Below are positions 9,732 through 18,659 of a stretch of 20,976 bases of DNA, piece after piece. Origin of the DNA: Basidiobolus heterosporus B8920 (Eukaryota > Basidiobolomycota > Basidiobolomycetes > Basidiobolales > Basidiobolaceae); the NCBI GenBank assembly GCA_000697455.1, contig JNET01034357.1:1-20976 (forward strand), in the 5' to 3' direction. Below the pieces are notes generated by a model. It was not told the origin of the DNA. It did not search any database and was given only the letters and a program-made list of their open reading frames with translations. Both the position numbers and the translations under genes were made by a program. How positions within the stretch are numbered: position 1 is the stretch's first letter; each line of letters starts with the position of its first letter.

Positions 9732-12334
9732 ATGTTTGCTAAACTTAGACACGTCCCTCGGTTTTCGGCCAACTTGTTGTTGGCTCGTCAAACTGCAGTA
9801 ACTCTTCGTCCTGCTTCCTACCAATTTATTCATACTACAGCTACTGCTTTCAAAGCTAACGTTCAAGAGAACGTAGACTATGGCAAGGTAAGCAGCACCA
9901 TATCAGTTGTCTCTTTTTTCTACTGGGAAGCTGACGTCCACTCTTCTTTTAGACTTTCGATAAAATTTTAATTGCCAATCGTGGTGAAATCGCTTGCAGA
10001 GTCATTCGTACTTGTAAAAAGATGGGTATCAAGACCGTTGCCATTTACTCTGACGCTGATGCCAACAGTCTCCACGTTAAGCTTGCTGATGAGGCTTACA
10101 ATGTGGTAGGTTTTTTTCAGGAAGCCAAGATTATTCGGATTTTTTTTCAACGTTTTCCTCCCTTTTAGGGTCCTGCCCCAACCAACCAAAGTTATCTGAA
10201 TGTTCCAGCCATTCTACATGCTATCAAGGATAGCGGCGCTAAAGCCGTTCACCCAGGTAGCTTTTCTATCCATAATTGATACACCAGTGGTTGTATTATT
10301 TACCAATCTCGTCAAATAGGTTATGGATTCTTGTCGGAAAACGCATCATTTGTTCAAACATTGGAGAAGGAAGGAGTCACTTTCATCGGCCCTGGTGAAT
10401 ACGCCATGGGTGCTATGGGTGACAAGATCCAAAGTAAGATTATCGCCAAGGAAGCAGGCGTCAGCACCATTCCGGGCTTTAACGGAGTTGTTAGAGATGC
10501 CGACCACGCTTTAGAAATTGGTAAGTGTGTCTGCAGATTTCGTAACAGAGGCAACATCTAATATCGAAATATCATTAGCCCACGAGATTGGCTATCCTGT
10601 TATGTTGAAGGCCTCTGCCGGTGGCGGTGGTAAGGGTATGCGTATTGCTTGGTATGTATCCTTCTTGTTCATTGATGAAGCCAATGGAATACTGAGCTGG
10701 GAACGTTGTTTATAGGAACGATGAAGAAGTGGTTTCCGGCTTCAAGATTGCCTCCAGCGAATCTATGTCCAGCTTCGGCGACAACAGATTGCTTGTTGAA
10801 AAATATGTCGACAATCCTCGTCACATCGAGATTCAGATCCTAGCTGATAAGCATGACAACGTGGTTTACCTTCCTGAAAGAGAATGCTCAATTCAACGTC
10901 GTAACCAAAAGGTTATCGAAGAAGCTCCCAGTACCCATCTGGATGAAGCTACCAGAAAGGCTATGGGTGAACAAGCAGTTGCCCTAGCCAAAAAGGTCGG
11001 CTACTCGTCTGCCGGTAAAGCAATTATTGTTCTTGGTTGTATGGAAGAACTCTACTTAACATCAGGGTTTCATTCTATCTTTAGGTACTGTCGAGTTCTT
11101 GGTTGACTCTCAAAGAAACTTCTACTTCTTGGAAATGAACACTCGTCTTCAAGTTGAACATCCTATCACTGAATATATTTCCGGAGTCGATCTTGTTGAA
11201 CAAATGATCCGAGTCGCTGCTGGTCAAAAGTTGGCGTTGCAGCAAAAGGATCTTACCATCCACGGATGGGCCATTGAGTCCAGAGTGTACGCTGAAGATC
11301 CCGAGAAGTACCTTCCCTCCATTGGTCGTCTGAGTAAGTACATCGAACCCAAGAGCTTACAAGGCAAGGGCGAGGTTAGATGTGATAGTGGTATTATCGA
11401 GGGCAGTGAAATCAGCATTTACTACGATCCCATGATTTGCAAACTTTGCACCCATGGTGATACCAGAGATGAAGCCATCGAGAATATGAAGAAGGCTCTG
11501 GACTCCTATGTTATCAAGGGAGTTACCCACAATATCCCACTTCTCCGTGAAGTGGTCTCTCATCCTAGATTTGCTAGTGGCAAGATTTCCACCAAGTTCC
11601 TAGCTGAAGAGTATCCCGAAGGATTCAAGGGACATACCCTCAACTCCGACTCTTTATCCGAGCTCGCTACCGTTGCTGCCCTAGTCTACGCCAAGCGTGA
11701 CATCCGTAATAAGGCATTTGGCCAAAACCTCAATCTTGGTGATCTCGAAAGCAAGGTACCACAGGAGTGGGACTTGTACGTGAACCCTACCCCCGCTGAG
11801 AAAGACAAGGCGATCAATGTTAAGATTACCAGAGATGGACCTGTCTCACTCGACTCTGACTCCAAATTCTCCATCTCTATCAACGGTGAAGAACCAGTTC
11901 CAGTCGAAGCCTCCTGGGAACTTGAGTCGCCTTTGGTAAATGCTCGCATCAAGGATAAGGACATCGCCGTTCAGTACCTCGACCCACAACCATTGGGTTT
12001 CAAGCTTCAACATTACGGTACCAAATTCGATGTTTCTGTTCTTAATAAGGCGCAGCAAGAATTATCTCAACACATGAAGGAGAAGCCCAAGCAGGATATG
12101 GCTAAATTCTTGATCTCCCCTATGCCAGGAAGTGTCGTCAGCATTGCTGTCAAGCCAGGAGATGTTATCGCTGAAGGAGCTGAGTTGGCAGTCGTAGAAG
12201 CGATGAAGATGCAGAACGTCTTGCGGGCTACTCGTGTCGGAAAAGTGAAAAAGGTGCACACTCAGCCTGGTACCAGTGTTGGTGCGGAAGAAATCCTCAT
12301 CGAATTCGAGGATGACAAGCCAGAGGCCAAATAA
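9732..12334 (+). CDS. PCCA: Propionyl-CoA carboxylase alpha chain, mitochondrial (biotin-containing)
   Basis: Biotin carboxylase and biotin-carrier subunit of mitochondrial propionyl-CoA carboxylase; uses ATP and bicarbonate to carboxylate its own biotin. Exons 9732-9887, 9953-10105, 10169-10256, 10320-10520, 10579-10651, 10716-11014 and 11085-12334 sum to 2220 bases, 739 residues (human PCCA 728); introns are 58-70 bases. A presequence rich in Arg, Ala, Ser and Leu covers about 1-45. The biotin carboxylase domain starts at [15 protein letters not shown] (55-69), has the ATP-grasp glycine loop GGGGKG (214-219) and the catalytic [10 protein letters not shown] (340-349). The C-terminal biotinyl domain carries EAMKMQN with the acceptor lysine at residue 698 (12206-12208). 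Every intron preserves the frame and joins conserved blocks. Poly(A)-like AATAAA lies about 190 bases past the stop, near 12525. Partner of the divergent PCCB. Confidence 0.97.
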
Positions 12335-12537
12335 GTTGGCCATCAAACCAATCATTTAATCAAATCTCCATTCATTCACACCAAGTTTCCATTTAACAGC
12401 AACTGTGCATTTTATGTTACCTTTTATCTATCATCAACAAATAGCCCCAATGTGCCAGATAATCCCATCATTTTCTGATAACTTTGATTGCTCAAATGTA
12501 TAGCATTTTTAGACAGATTTTGTTAAATAAAAATGTC

Positions 12538-12546
12538 TAACCCTAA
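12538..12546 (-). promoter_or_regulatory. Telomere-repeat-like box upstream of RPL37
   Basis: TAACCCTAA (TTAGGGTTA on the minus strand), about 285 bases before the RPL37 ATG. TTAGGG-type sites in ribosomal protein promoters are known as Tbf1 sites in some yeasts and as telo-boxes in plants. Confidence 0.45.
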
Positions 12547-12584
12547 CTATTTGGCTATCATATAAATAAGCGGTGATGAACCCC

Positions 12585-12592
12585 AACCCTAG
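12585..12592 (-). promoter_or_regulatory. Second telomere-like box upstream of RPL37
   Basis: AACCCTAG, 38 bases after the first box, forming a pair in the same orientation upstream of a ribosomal protein gene. Confidence 0.35.
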
Positions 12593-12828
12593 ACTACCAA
12601 TCCATTTCAACGTTAGCTTAAAGATGTATATATATATATGTGTGTATATGTGTATACATATAGAAATCTTGAATATCAATTCGATTGGATTTTTTCAGGA
12701 TCAGATCGCCAATCAATGAGCAATCGATTCCCTCTTCTTTCCAAGAATATTAATAAAACGAATGCACCAATCTAAAATTCCTTCTCTTCTAAACCCCTTT
12801 GCGATCGTTTTGATATCTTTCATCCGTC

Positions 12829-13174
12829 ATGGTACGTACCACCCATCCATCATAACTCATTCATCGTGTCTCGTCACTAATGTTTCCTCTCAATTCAGAC
12901 TAAGGGTACCCAAAGTTTTGGTAAGCGTCATACCAAGAGTCACACTCTCTGCCGTCGTTGTGGTAAACGTTCTTTCCATAACCAAAAGAAGACCTGCGCT
13001 TCTTGTGGATACCCTGCTGCCAAAATCCGCAGCTTCAACTGGGGTCAAAAGGCCAAGCGTAGAAAGACTACTGGTACCGGTCGTATGAGATACCTTAAGG
13101 GAGTTTCTCGTCGCTTCAAGAATGGTTTCCGTGAGGGTACTCAGGCTCAAAAGCAAACCGCTCCTTCTGCTTAG
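12829..13174 (+). CDS. RPL37: 60S ribosomal protein eL37
   Basis: Zinc-binding protein of the large cytosolic ribosomal subunit. The first coding exon is only the ATG (12829-12831); a 67-base intron (12832-12898, GTACGT...TTCAG) separates it from the second exon 12899-13174, for 92 residues, the usual length. The protein starts [16 protein letters not shown], followed by the C4 zinc ribbon [20 protein letters not shown], whose four cysteines are all present, and the basic [17 protein letters not shown] tail. The N-terminal [22 protein letters not shown] block leaves no doubt about the family. AATAAA lies near 13238. Two TTAGGG-like boxes lie upstream. Without the one-codon exon there is no ATG at the protein start, so automatic callers would miss this gene or give it a wrong start. 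Confidence 0.96.
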
Positions 13175-13657
13175 GAATCCAACGTTACTGTTTGCATTAA
13201 ATGAACCCTAATTTGCCAGCTTAGATTGTCTTGTCTCAATAAAGTATGCATGTTTTCATGGAGATTCCTTGCGAGTGTCTTGTTCTAAGTGTCTTGTTAT
13301 CTCGGACTAGTAGTAGAAATGCATTATTCTTATTCTTACTCTTATTCTACCAGCACTGATATGGCACAAACCAAGGCACAAACCATTTCTATTCCTGAAC
13401 TAACCTGACTATGTAATTGAAGACTGTGGATTTTAATTCAACAAAGTGTTTGAGTGTTCAACATGTGTAGACTAACCCTAACCCTCAATCTATTCCATTC
13501 AACTTGACTTCTTGATCCAATCAGATACTATTTCTCGATTTTTGAGTGACAGCTTGCACGGAAAAAATTCTATTGATTTGGGAAATTCTTCTGGTTATAC
13601 TCAACTTATCTACAGTGCTTCCCTGGCTGCAGGTGCTATCTACTTTCTTTTTCAACC
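13175..13657. promoter_or_regulatory. Intergenic region, RPL37 3' end and uL30m promoter
   Basis: Contains RPL37 3' sequence with an AATAAA signal near 13238 and an AACCCTAA at 13204-13211, then the promoter of the uL30m gene with a telomere-like box. No further gene recognised. Confidence 0.45.
13472..13485 (-). promoter_or_regulatory. Telomere-repeat-like box upstream of the uL30m gene
   Basis: CTAACCCTAACCCT, two full TTAGGG units plus extra bases on the complement, 173 bases before the start codon at 13658. Confidence 0.45.
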
Positions 13658-14077
13658 ATGAACGCAACTAGAACCCTCTTTGCCAGACGTATCGTACCAC
13701 GCGTCTCCGAACCTGTTCAAAAGCTCTCAGAGCAGGAATACGCTAAACAGAAGGCCCAGAATGCATATAAATGGTTATCTAAGGATGCCAAGAAAATCGT
13801 TGATAACGGAGAGAAAATCCAACCCGCCGGTTTTTTCAAGATCACTTTGATTCGTTCTCCTATCGGCCTTCACCCTAAGACTCGTAGAGCTGTTAAAGCT
13901 TTGGGTTTTAGAAAGTTGCAACAGACTATATTTAGACCACAAACCCCTGACGTTGCTGGTACCATTTTGAAACTGAAGGAACTCTTGAAAGTTCACAACG
14001 TAAAACAACCTCACGAAACCAGAGTGAAGGCTGCTAGAGGCTTTGTGGTTGAAAGACCTCATGGTTTTGACTATTAA
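13658..14077 (+). CDS. MRPL33: Mitochondrial large-subunit ribosomal protein uL30m
   Basis: Component of the large subunit of the mitochondrial ribosome (uL30m; MRPL33 in yeast, MRPL30 in human). Single exon, 139 residues, starting MNATRTLFARRIVPRV, a basic, Ser/Thr/Arg-containing N-terminus that fits mitochondrial import. The ribosomal L30 fold is clear from about residue 60: FKITLIRSPIGLHPKTRRAV, then KALGFRKLQQTIFRPQTPDV, then a helix (TILKLKELLKVHNV). The domain is followed by a basic tail. The ATG lies after a pyrimidine-rich leader (TTTCTTTTTCAACC). It follows RPL37 on the same strand; both are ribosome genes with TTAGGG-like boxes upstream. Confidence 0.92.
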   Translation: MNATRTLFARRIVPRVSEPVQKLSEQEYAKQKAQNAYKWLSKDAKKIVDNGEKIQPAGFFKITLIRSPIGLHPKTRRAVKALGFRKLQQTIFRPQTPDVAGTILKLKELLKVHNVKQPHETRVKAARGFVVERPHGFDY

Positions 14078-14477
14078 ATCAAACTTTTCGTGGTTTTCAT
14101 CTATAACATATTCAACCACCCACTTTAGAGCCACTTATTCCACTTCATGTTCTTGAACTTTTCTAGAAACCCTCTTGAGAGGTTCGAGCCAGCACATTTT
14201 ATGCACGATCTCTTCATTTCTAAACCTCTTCATAAACTCACGTATTTATTATCTAAGGATTAAATATTGGCGTTGCAAAAATATAGTAATAGAGTTGTCT
14301 GGTCCTGACTTTATTCAACCTCTTTTCGGGCTCGGTATTGTTAAAGTTTCGTCCACTGTCACCGAATAATATTATTAAGCTAGATTCGCGAGACCGGAAG
14401 TACTTGGGTAACCATCCCAGAAAGTTACAAATTTACATGGGGGATCGTTGTGATTATAGATGATAAGAATGGTTGGG
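14078..14477. other. Convergent intergenic region
   Basis: Lies between the 3' ends of the uL30m gene and the homeodomain gene. It holds a small hairpin, CCTC-TTGA-GAGG, near 14172-14183, and AT-rich sequence that may contain both poly(A) sites. No gene seen. Confidence 0.4.
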
Positions 14478-15125
14478 TCATAGACGAAACTCTAGTGGAA
14501 CTTGAAGTTCAAGAAGATCCTGCCGTAGTTTGATCGGGCAAGGAATGATTTCTGTCATGGATCGTACGGGTAGCCGAAGCTTTGGGATGTTGTGCCTTTG
14601 GAGGATGTGGGGAAATGGGAGTCTATGAGGACGCGCGATGAAGCCATTTCGGATGTGCGATTGTGTGTATTTGTCACTAGATACTAACAAATTTGATATG
14701 GGTGGTAGCTGGATGACTTTTGATGGTTCGTTTAATTGAGGGGGGAAGTGTTCTCTTTTGGAAAATGAACGGTTCACGCTTGTCTCCTCGTTGTTAGGTT
14801 GAGTCTTCTTCTTCATCTCTTGCCTTTTGTTTTGGAACCATATTTGAACACTCCGCGGGTGCATGCCAACCCTTTGCGCGATCTTTTCGCGAAGTTCTTT
14901 GGAGGGAAAGTTGTTACGCTTTAATATTTGATTCAGCATCTTAATTTGATGGGAGTTGGCCCGTTTTCGTTTGGCTTTTACTGTCCTGCCACCGATATTT
15001 TTGGATATTGTAGCCTCCTGGTCAAACGACCTTAGAAGCTCGTCGATCTCGTAGCTATCGGCTACAGGGCTGGGTGTGTCTTCGGAGTAGGGAGAGGAAA
15101 TATCGTCTAAGCTTCTGGTGCTCAT
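14478..15125 (-). CDS. Homeodomain transcription factor
   Basis: A DNA-binding transcriptional regulator with one homeodomain at about residues 49-108 of 215. Helix 3 reads SVQIWFQNKRQ: the invariant Trp (W96), Phe (F97), Asn (N99, homeodomain position 51) and Arg (R101, position 53) are all there, with Lys for the usual Arg at position 52. A basic N-terminal arm, KAKRKRA, precedes helix 1, and a KKK cluster follows helix 3. There are 60 residues between the arm and the end, so it is the typical (not three-residue-extended TALE) class, close to fungal YOX1/PHO2-like proteins. The N-terminal 45 residues are acidic and Ser/Pro-rich; the C-terminal half has no domain I recognise. Single exon. 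A CTATAAAG element lies about 40 bases upstream on the minus strand. The target genes are unknown. Confidence 0.88.
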   Translation of the reverse strand: MSTRSLDDISSPYSEDTPSPVADSYEIDELLRSFDQEATISKNIGGRTVKAKRKRANSHQIKMLNQILKRNNFPSKELREKIAQRVGMHPRSVQIWFQNKRQEMKKKTQPNNEETSVNRSFSKREHFPPQLNEPSKVIQLPPISNLLVSSDKYTQSHIRNGFIARPHRLPFPHILQRHNIPKLRLPVRSMTEIIPCPIKLRQDLLELQVPLEFRL

Positions 15126-15679
15126 GTTGTCAGCCTAGAAGAAAAGCACCTAAACTGAGTCTTTATAGGTAGCGATGACTCCAATATATACGTTAGGTTC
15201 TAGCACAAGAACTCAAGTTAACATAGTTTAGTGATATCAATCTCTTCAACATCAACGATAAACTTGTTGCCTTATTAGGTTGGTGTTTACTGATGCCCAT
15301 AGTTGCATAAAAATCGATGGGGCGTGATTTCAGTTGGCATTCTAAAACCTGCACTTGCACTTTTCATATGATCACGAATAGAGCATTCACTGAATGCTAG
15401 CCGACTTCCACTTATTTCCCCTCATCTCCCCTCATCTCCACCTATTTGAGGAATAGATGGCGGTCCTTGAGTAAAGAAAGCATGATAGATACATGGTCTG
15501 GGTGTTGTGGTGTTGTGGTGTCTTAGTCACTTACATTCCATTTATCAAACTTGTTCGATGTTATTGAAATCATGATCACAAGGCTGATCTTATGTCTGAG
15601 GAGCCAAGATGAGTGGTTTGACGCTTTCATTGACACTCTCATTAACACTTTCAATTTATTAGGTTCTATCACCCATTTC

Positions 15680-15690
15680 TTAGGGTTAGG
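15680..15690 (+). promoter_or_regulatory. Telomere-repeat-like box, left member of inverted pair
   Basis: TTAGGGTTAGG, directly followed by CTTATATAAATG, a good TATA-like element. It is about 555 bases upstream of the homeodomain start and points in the opposite direction to the box at 15757. Confidence 0.4.
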
Positions 15691-15756
15691 CTTATATAAA
15701 TGCTTGTTTATTTAGCATACATCCAAATAAACCATTGATTGCTCGCCGAAGAATTG

Positions 15757-15775
15757 AACCCTAACCCTAACCCTA
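15757..15775 (-). promoter_or_regulatory. Telomere-repeat-like box, three units
   Basis: AACCCTAACCCTAACCCTA, three TTAGGG units on the complement, the longest such run in the window. It lies 66 bases from the oppositely oriented box at 15680-15690. Too short to be a real telomere remnant with confidence; a regulatory box is the simpler reading. Confidence 0.5.
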
Positions 15776-15987
15776 CTGCGCATATACGCATCATTATCCT
15801 ATACTATATATATCAGTTATCCTTGACATATCTCTTGTTCACCTATTCCCTATATCCACACACCCACTGACACTACATCTACACATTCACTGACAATTCG
15901 TTCATAATTGCGTAGGACTCGAATGCCAGGTCAGTCTTCCTCTCAGTTCTATAGTCAGCACTACTGAGAATTAATATCACAAACTGT

Positions 15988-16095
15988 ATGAGTTTTTCAA
16001 AATTACTAAACCATACACATGTATACAAACCAACCAATTTCTTGTTATTTATGATTGGCGCAGTTGGTTTTGTACTGATTTCCAACGTCAGGTAA
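15988..16095 (+). CDS. Possible 35-aa membrane microprotein
   Basis: ATG 15988 opens a 35-codon frame: a short basic, polar N-terminus (MSFSKLLNHTHVYKPTN) followed by a hydrophobic segment (FLLFMIGAVGFVLI) and SNVR at the end, like a single-span tail-anchored microprotein. The last codon overlaps a GGTAAT that could be a splice donor, so the C-terminus may differ. Upstream, within 310 bases, are a TATA-like element and two telomere-like boxes. I recognise no family. AT-rich DNA gives such frames by chance, so this is a weak call. Confidence 0.2.
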   Translation: MSFSKLLNHTHVYKPTNFLLFMIGAVGFVLISNVR

Positions 16096-16131
16096 TTTGA
16101 TGTTCAATCACAAATCTATATGGCCTTGATT

Positions 16132-16170
16132 GCCTGGATCTCTCGCCTGAATCTCTCGCCTGAATCTCTT
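16132..16170 (+). repeat. 13-base tandem repeat, three units
   Basis: Units GCCTGGATCTCTC, GCCTGAATCTCTC and GCCTGAATCTCTT follow each other at 16132, 16145 and 16158, each differing from its neighbour by one base. Confidence 0.85.
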
Positions 16171-16315
16171 ATTATTCAACCCACTCAACCTCAATCAAGT
16201 CGTTGAAAAGGTAGCGAGAAAGGGTAGAAATCGGAATCCACCTTTGTAATTGTATGATATTTGAGAGTTAATATTGAATGAATGAATCAATGAAAACGCC
16301 TCGCTACTTATCGAA

Positions 16316-17183
16316 TCAATAAGCAATGCCGGATATGCAGGATTCAACCTTCGGAAATAGTATATTGAACATCTCTTTTCCACTCAGCTGAGTTTGGATA
16401 TCAGAGAAAAAGATATCCGGATAAACAGGAATCAGCTCGTCAATTGAGCAGTAACCCATAAGTACCTTGAAAAAGCACTGCCATGATAGACTAACGTGAG
16501 CATTCTCTCCATCAACCATTTCCTCTCTGAAATCAATTGAAATCTTCCAAGCCTCGACAGAGGTTATCCGATTATTCTCTATCAGGATTTTGAACGACTG
16601 TGTAGGCGGTTTGGTGTTCTTGTCTAAGTTCTTGTTACTATAGAATTGAAATCCATGAGGACTTCCATTTATTCTGACTCGGAAACTTAGAGATTTAATT
16701 GGGCCACCTGAATCAATAGAGAGCCGTTGGTCTAGTTCCTGTGATATATGAGAAATAAACTTGGGAATATCTGGGACTCGGATGTACCAAGCATATGGAC
16801 GAACAGAGGTGGAGTCTAGGTTCCATTGGGCCAATGCTTCATGGATTGTATTTTTCCGGGTTATGTTTAACTTCTGCATAGCCATATATGGCTCTTTATC
16901 TCCTAGGGGAAGCAGATCTAAGCTTAAATGGTGCTTTAGTAAGGAGAGAAGTTCGGACAGGATTTCTTTAACTCGATCAACAGGATGTAAGCATTTTTCT
17001 TCCTTGGACCCCAAGACTATCCCAGTTATGGTTTGACAAAGCGATGAACAATATTTGATATACAATTACGTAGAGGTAGAAGAGCCATTTGAGTGAGAAA
17101 TGTATTTGAAATTGCCATAACTTCGCATAAAGTCCTACCGTTTTTAACCAATCTCATTGCAACCGCCGGTAGTCCCTTCTTTC
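16316..17183 (-). CDS. Acetyltransferase-like protein (GNAT with SCP2-like C-terminal part), 5' end missing
   Basis: The C-terminal part of a GNAT-type N-acetyltransferase of the two-domain (Eis-like) sort common in fungi, with an SCP2-like C-terminal domain; its substrate is unknown. The main exon, 16316-17016, carries RPYAWYIRVPDIPKFISHI, then SLSFRVRINGSPHGFQFYS, and a late LFPK. An upstream exon, 17139-17183, joined by a 122-base phase-1 intron, would add KKGLPAVAMRLVKN, which fits the acetyl-CoA-binding loop (R/Q-x-x-G-x-G/A) and helix of GNAT enzymes. Roughly 130 or more N-terminal residues expected for the family were not found in the 2 kb upstream, which is repeat-rich. The gene may continue in small exons that I cannot see, or be truncated and decaying. 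The TTG that opens the longest frame is preceded directly by a stop, so it is not the real start. Confidence 0.45.
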
Positions 17184-17884
17184 CTATTTAGTAATTGCTT
17201 TGATTTACACTTGATAAAAATAAGAATGCTAATCATGCACTCTAAATCTCAAGGTAGGAACCATCTGACCTATTAAAATCCATGTAACTTGGCTATGTTG
17301 TGAGATTCTTGTTATTGGAAGTGATTTGGAGTGTTGTATGAGAAACCTGTGTTTAAAGCTTGGGGTCATTTGGACACAGCTTAAAAGTGAGGTAATTGGG
17401 ATACTTCTGATTGTTTGATAGCAAATAATGGAAAGTAAATGTCTTTGTGAGCTTTGGGAGCTATTGGAAGTAAGTTGCAGAATTCGCAGAGTATGTAGTG
17501 CTCACTCCAAGATCCATTGTGTAAAGTTTCCATTCTTACTTTTGTCAGGAAATAAACTATATAAGTGTCAGTATGTATAATGTGAGTGAAATTTAATATG
17601 AGCAATTACGCACAATGGTAGGTATATATCAATATTTCATCTTAATTGAATACTGATAATGATGCATCTCTCTCAAAATCTGATTTGAATACTGACTACC
17701 TGTGTTTAGTATGGTAAGTAATCAAGTTAGCTAACTTGTTTCCTAGAGCTTCTTTGGTATTGAAGTAGTTGATAAGTATATACTTACGTCCTGTACTAAA
17801 TGATGCATTTCCAATCCAATAACTGTGAAATGTGTCCTGAGATTCTGGGAATCATTGAAAGTAATATGGAGAGTTTCAAGAATA

Positions 17885-17929
17885 TGCAAGGTTGACTTGT
17901 AGATTAATTGAGTGAAAAGTCAACTTGCA
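17885..17929. repeat. Small inverted repeat
   Basis: TGCAAGGTTGACTT at 17885-17898 pairs with AAGTCAACTTGCA at 17917-17929 with one bulged base and an 18-base loop. It lies about 50 bases left of the large foldback element. Confidence 0.7.
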
Positions 17930-17982
17930 TAATTTTGACAAGATGTAACCAAATGACATGTAGAGTGTTGAAGTGAAGTTAT

Positions 17983-18598
17983 TTTAGCACCTAAGTATTC
18001 ATATAATTATGTATATAGCTTGTATCTTGTATCTATGAGAAATTTGTTGAATTTGAAATGCACAAGATCATTTTGGATTAATTACAAGATTATAAAATGT
18101 TGGATTTAAGAGATATCTTAAATATACCTACATGAGCTGGACCTGCCTTAGTATGCTGCCCAAGTCCTCTAAAATAGTAAGCAAAAGTTTTTTGAATAAG
18201 TTTTAATAAAAGGTATTACTACCTTTCTTTATCACAATAATGCATCAAGTGAAAGTACAACTTCTGAGTTGTTGAAAGTGAAAATAGTGATATTGGAAGG
18301 GACTTTGGATATTAAGAAGAAGTTGTACTTTTGCTTGATGTTTTGTTGTAATAAAAAAGGTATTTATACCCTTTGTTAGAACTAAGTAAAGAAACTATTA
18401 TGTACTATTCTAGAGGGTTCTAAGAGCATACTGTAGAAGTTTCAGCTCATTTGGACATGTTTAAGATTTCTCAATAACCAACATTTCGTAATGTTGTAAT
18501 TAATCCAAGTTAATGTTACACATTTCAACTTGTCCAAATATCTCATAAATACAAAATATAAGTTATATACCTAGTTATATGAATACCTAGGTGCTAAA
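17983..18598. repeat. Large foldback (inverted) repeat
   Basis: The left arm 17983-18265 and right arm 18318-18598 are inverted copies of about 282 bases with a 52-base loop. The outer end begins TTTAGCACCTA on both arms, and the inner end is TCAAG..AAAGTACAACTTCT on both. The first 120 bases align without gaps and look about 75-80% identical by eye. This fits an old foldback or MITE-like element or an ancient inverted duplication. A transcript would fold into a long imperfect hairpin. Confidence 0.8.
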
Positions 18599-18659
18599 CT
18601 ACCTTATTTTCTACATGAATATCCAAAGTCACTTCTAATATCCCTATTTTCACTTTCAG
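18271..18659. repeat. Second inverted repeat overlapping the foldback element
   Basis: The loop segment 18271-18313 (GAAAGTGAAAATAGTGATAT, then TGGAAGGGACTTTGGATAT) recurs inverted at 18618-18659 (AATATCCAAAGTCACTTCTA, then ATATCCCTATTTTCACTTTC). It encloses the right arm, so the DNA or RNA could fold in two alternative ways. Confidence 0.7.

Larger units (their letters stand above)
12335..12828. promoter_or_regulatory. Intergenic region, PCCA 3' end and RPL37 promoter
   Basis: The left part is PCCA 3' UTR with a poly(A)-like signal near 12525. The right part holds two telomere-like boxes, a TA/TG microsatellite (about 12627-12662) and pyrimidine-rich DNA before the RPL37 start. No ORF of interest. 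Confidence 0.5.
15126..16315. other. Gene-poor region with telomere-like boxes and short repeats
   Basis: Upstream region of the homeodomain gene. It contains the hairpin GCATTC-ACT-GAATGC (15383-15397), a doubled CCCCTCATCT (15418-15437), an inverted pair of telomere-like boxes around a TATA-like element (TTATATAAA, near 15692-15700), a possible 35-aa ORF and a 13-base tandem repeat. No larger gene is supported. Confidence 0.4.

Noticed and set aside
14165-14200. tRNA B-box-like GTTCGAGCC
   Set aside because: The flanking bases cannot form a T-arm stem and no A box or acceptor stem is visible.
15757-15775. Telomere end or chromosome-fusion scar
   Set aside because: Only three units, with ordinary genes on both sides and similar short boxes in several other promoters.
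17381-17605. 74-codon minus-strand ORF
   Set aside because: Composition and content match the surrounding degenerate repeats and no domain is recognisable; not the missing GNAT half.
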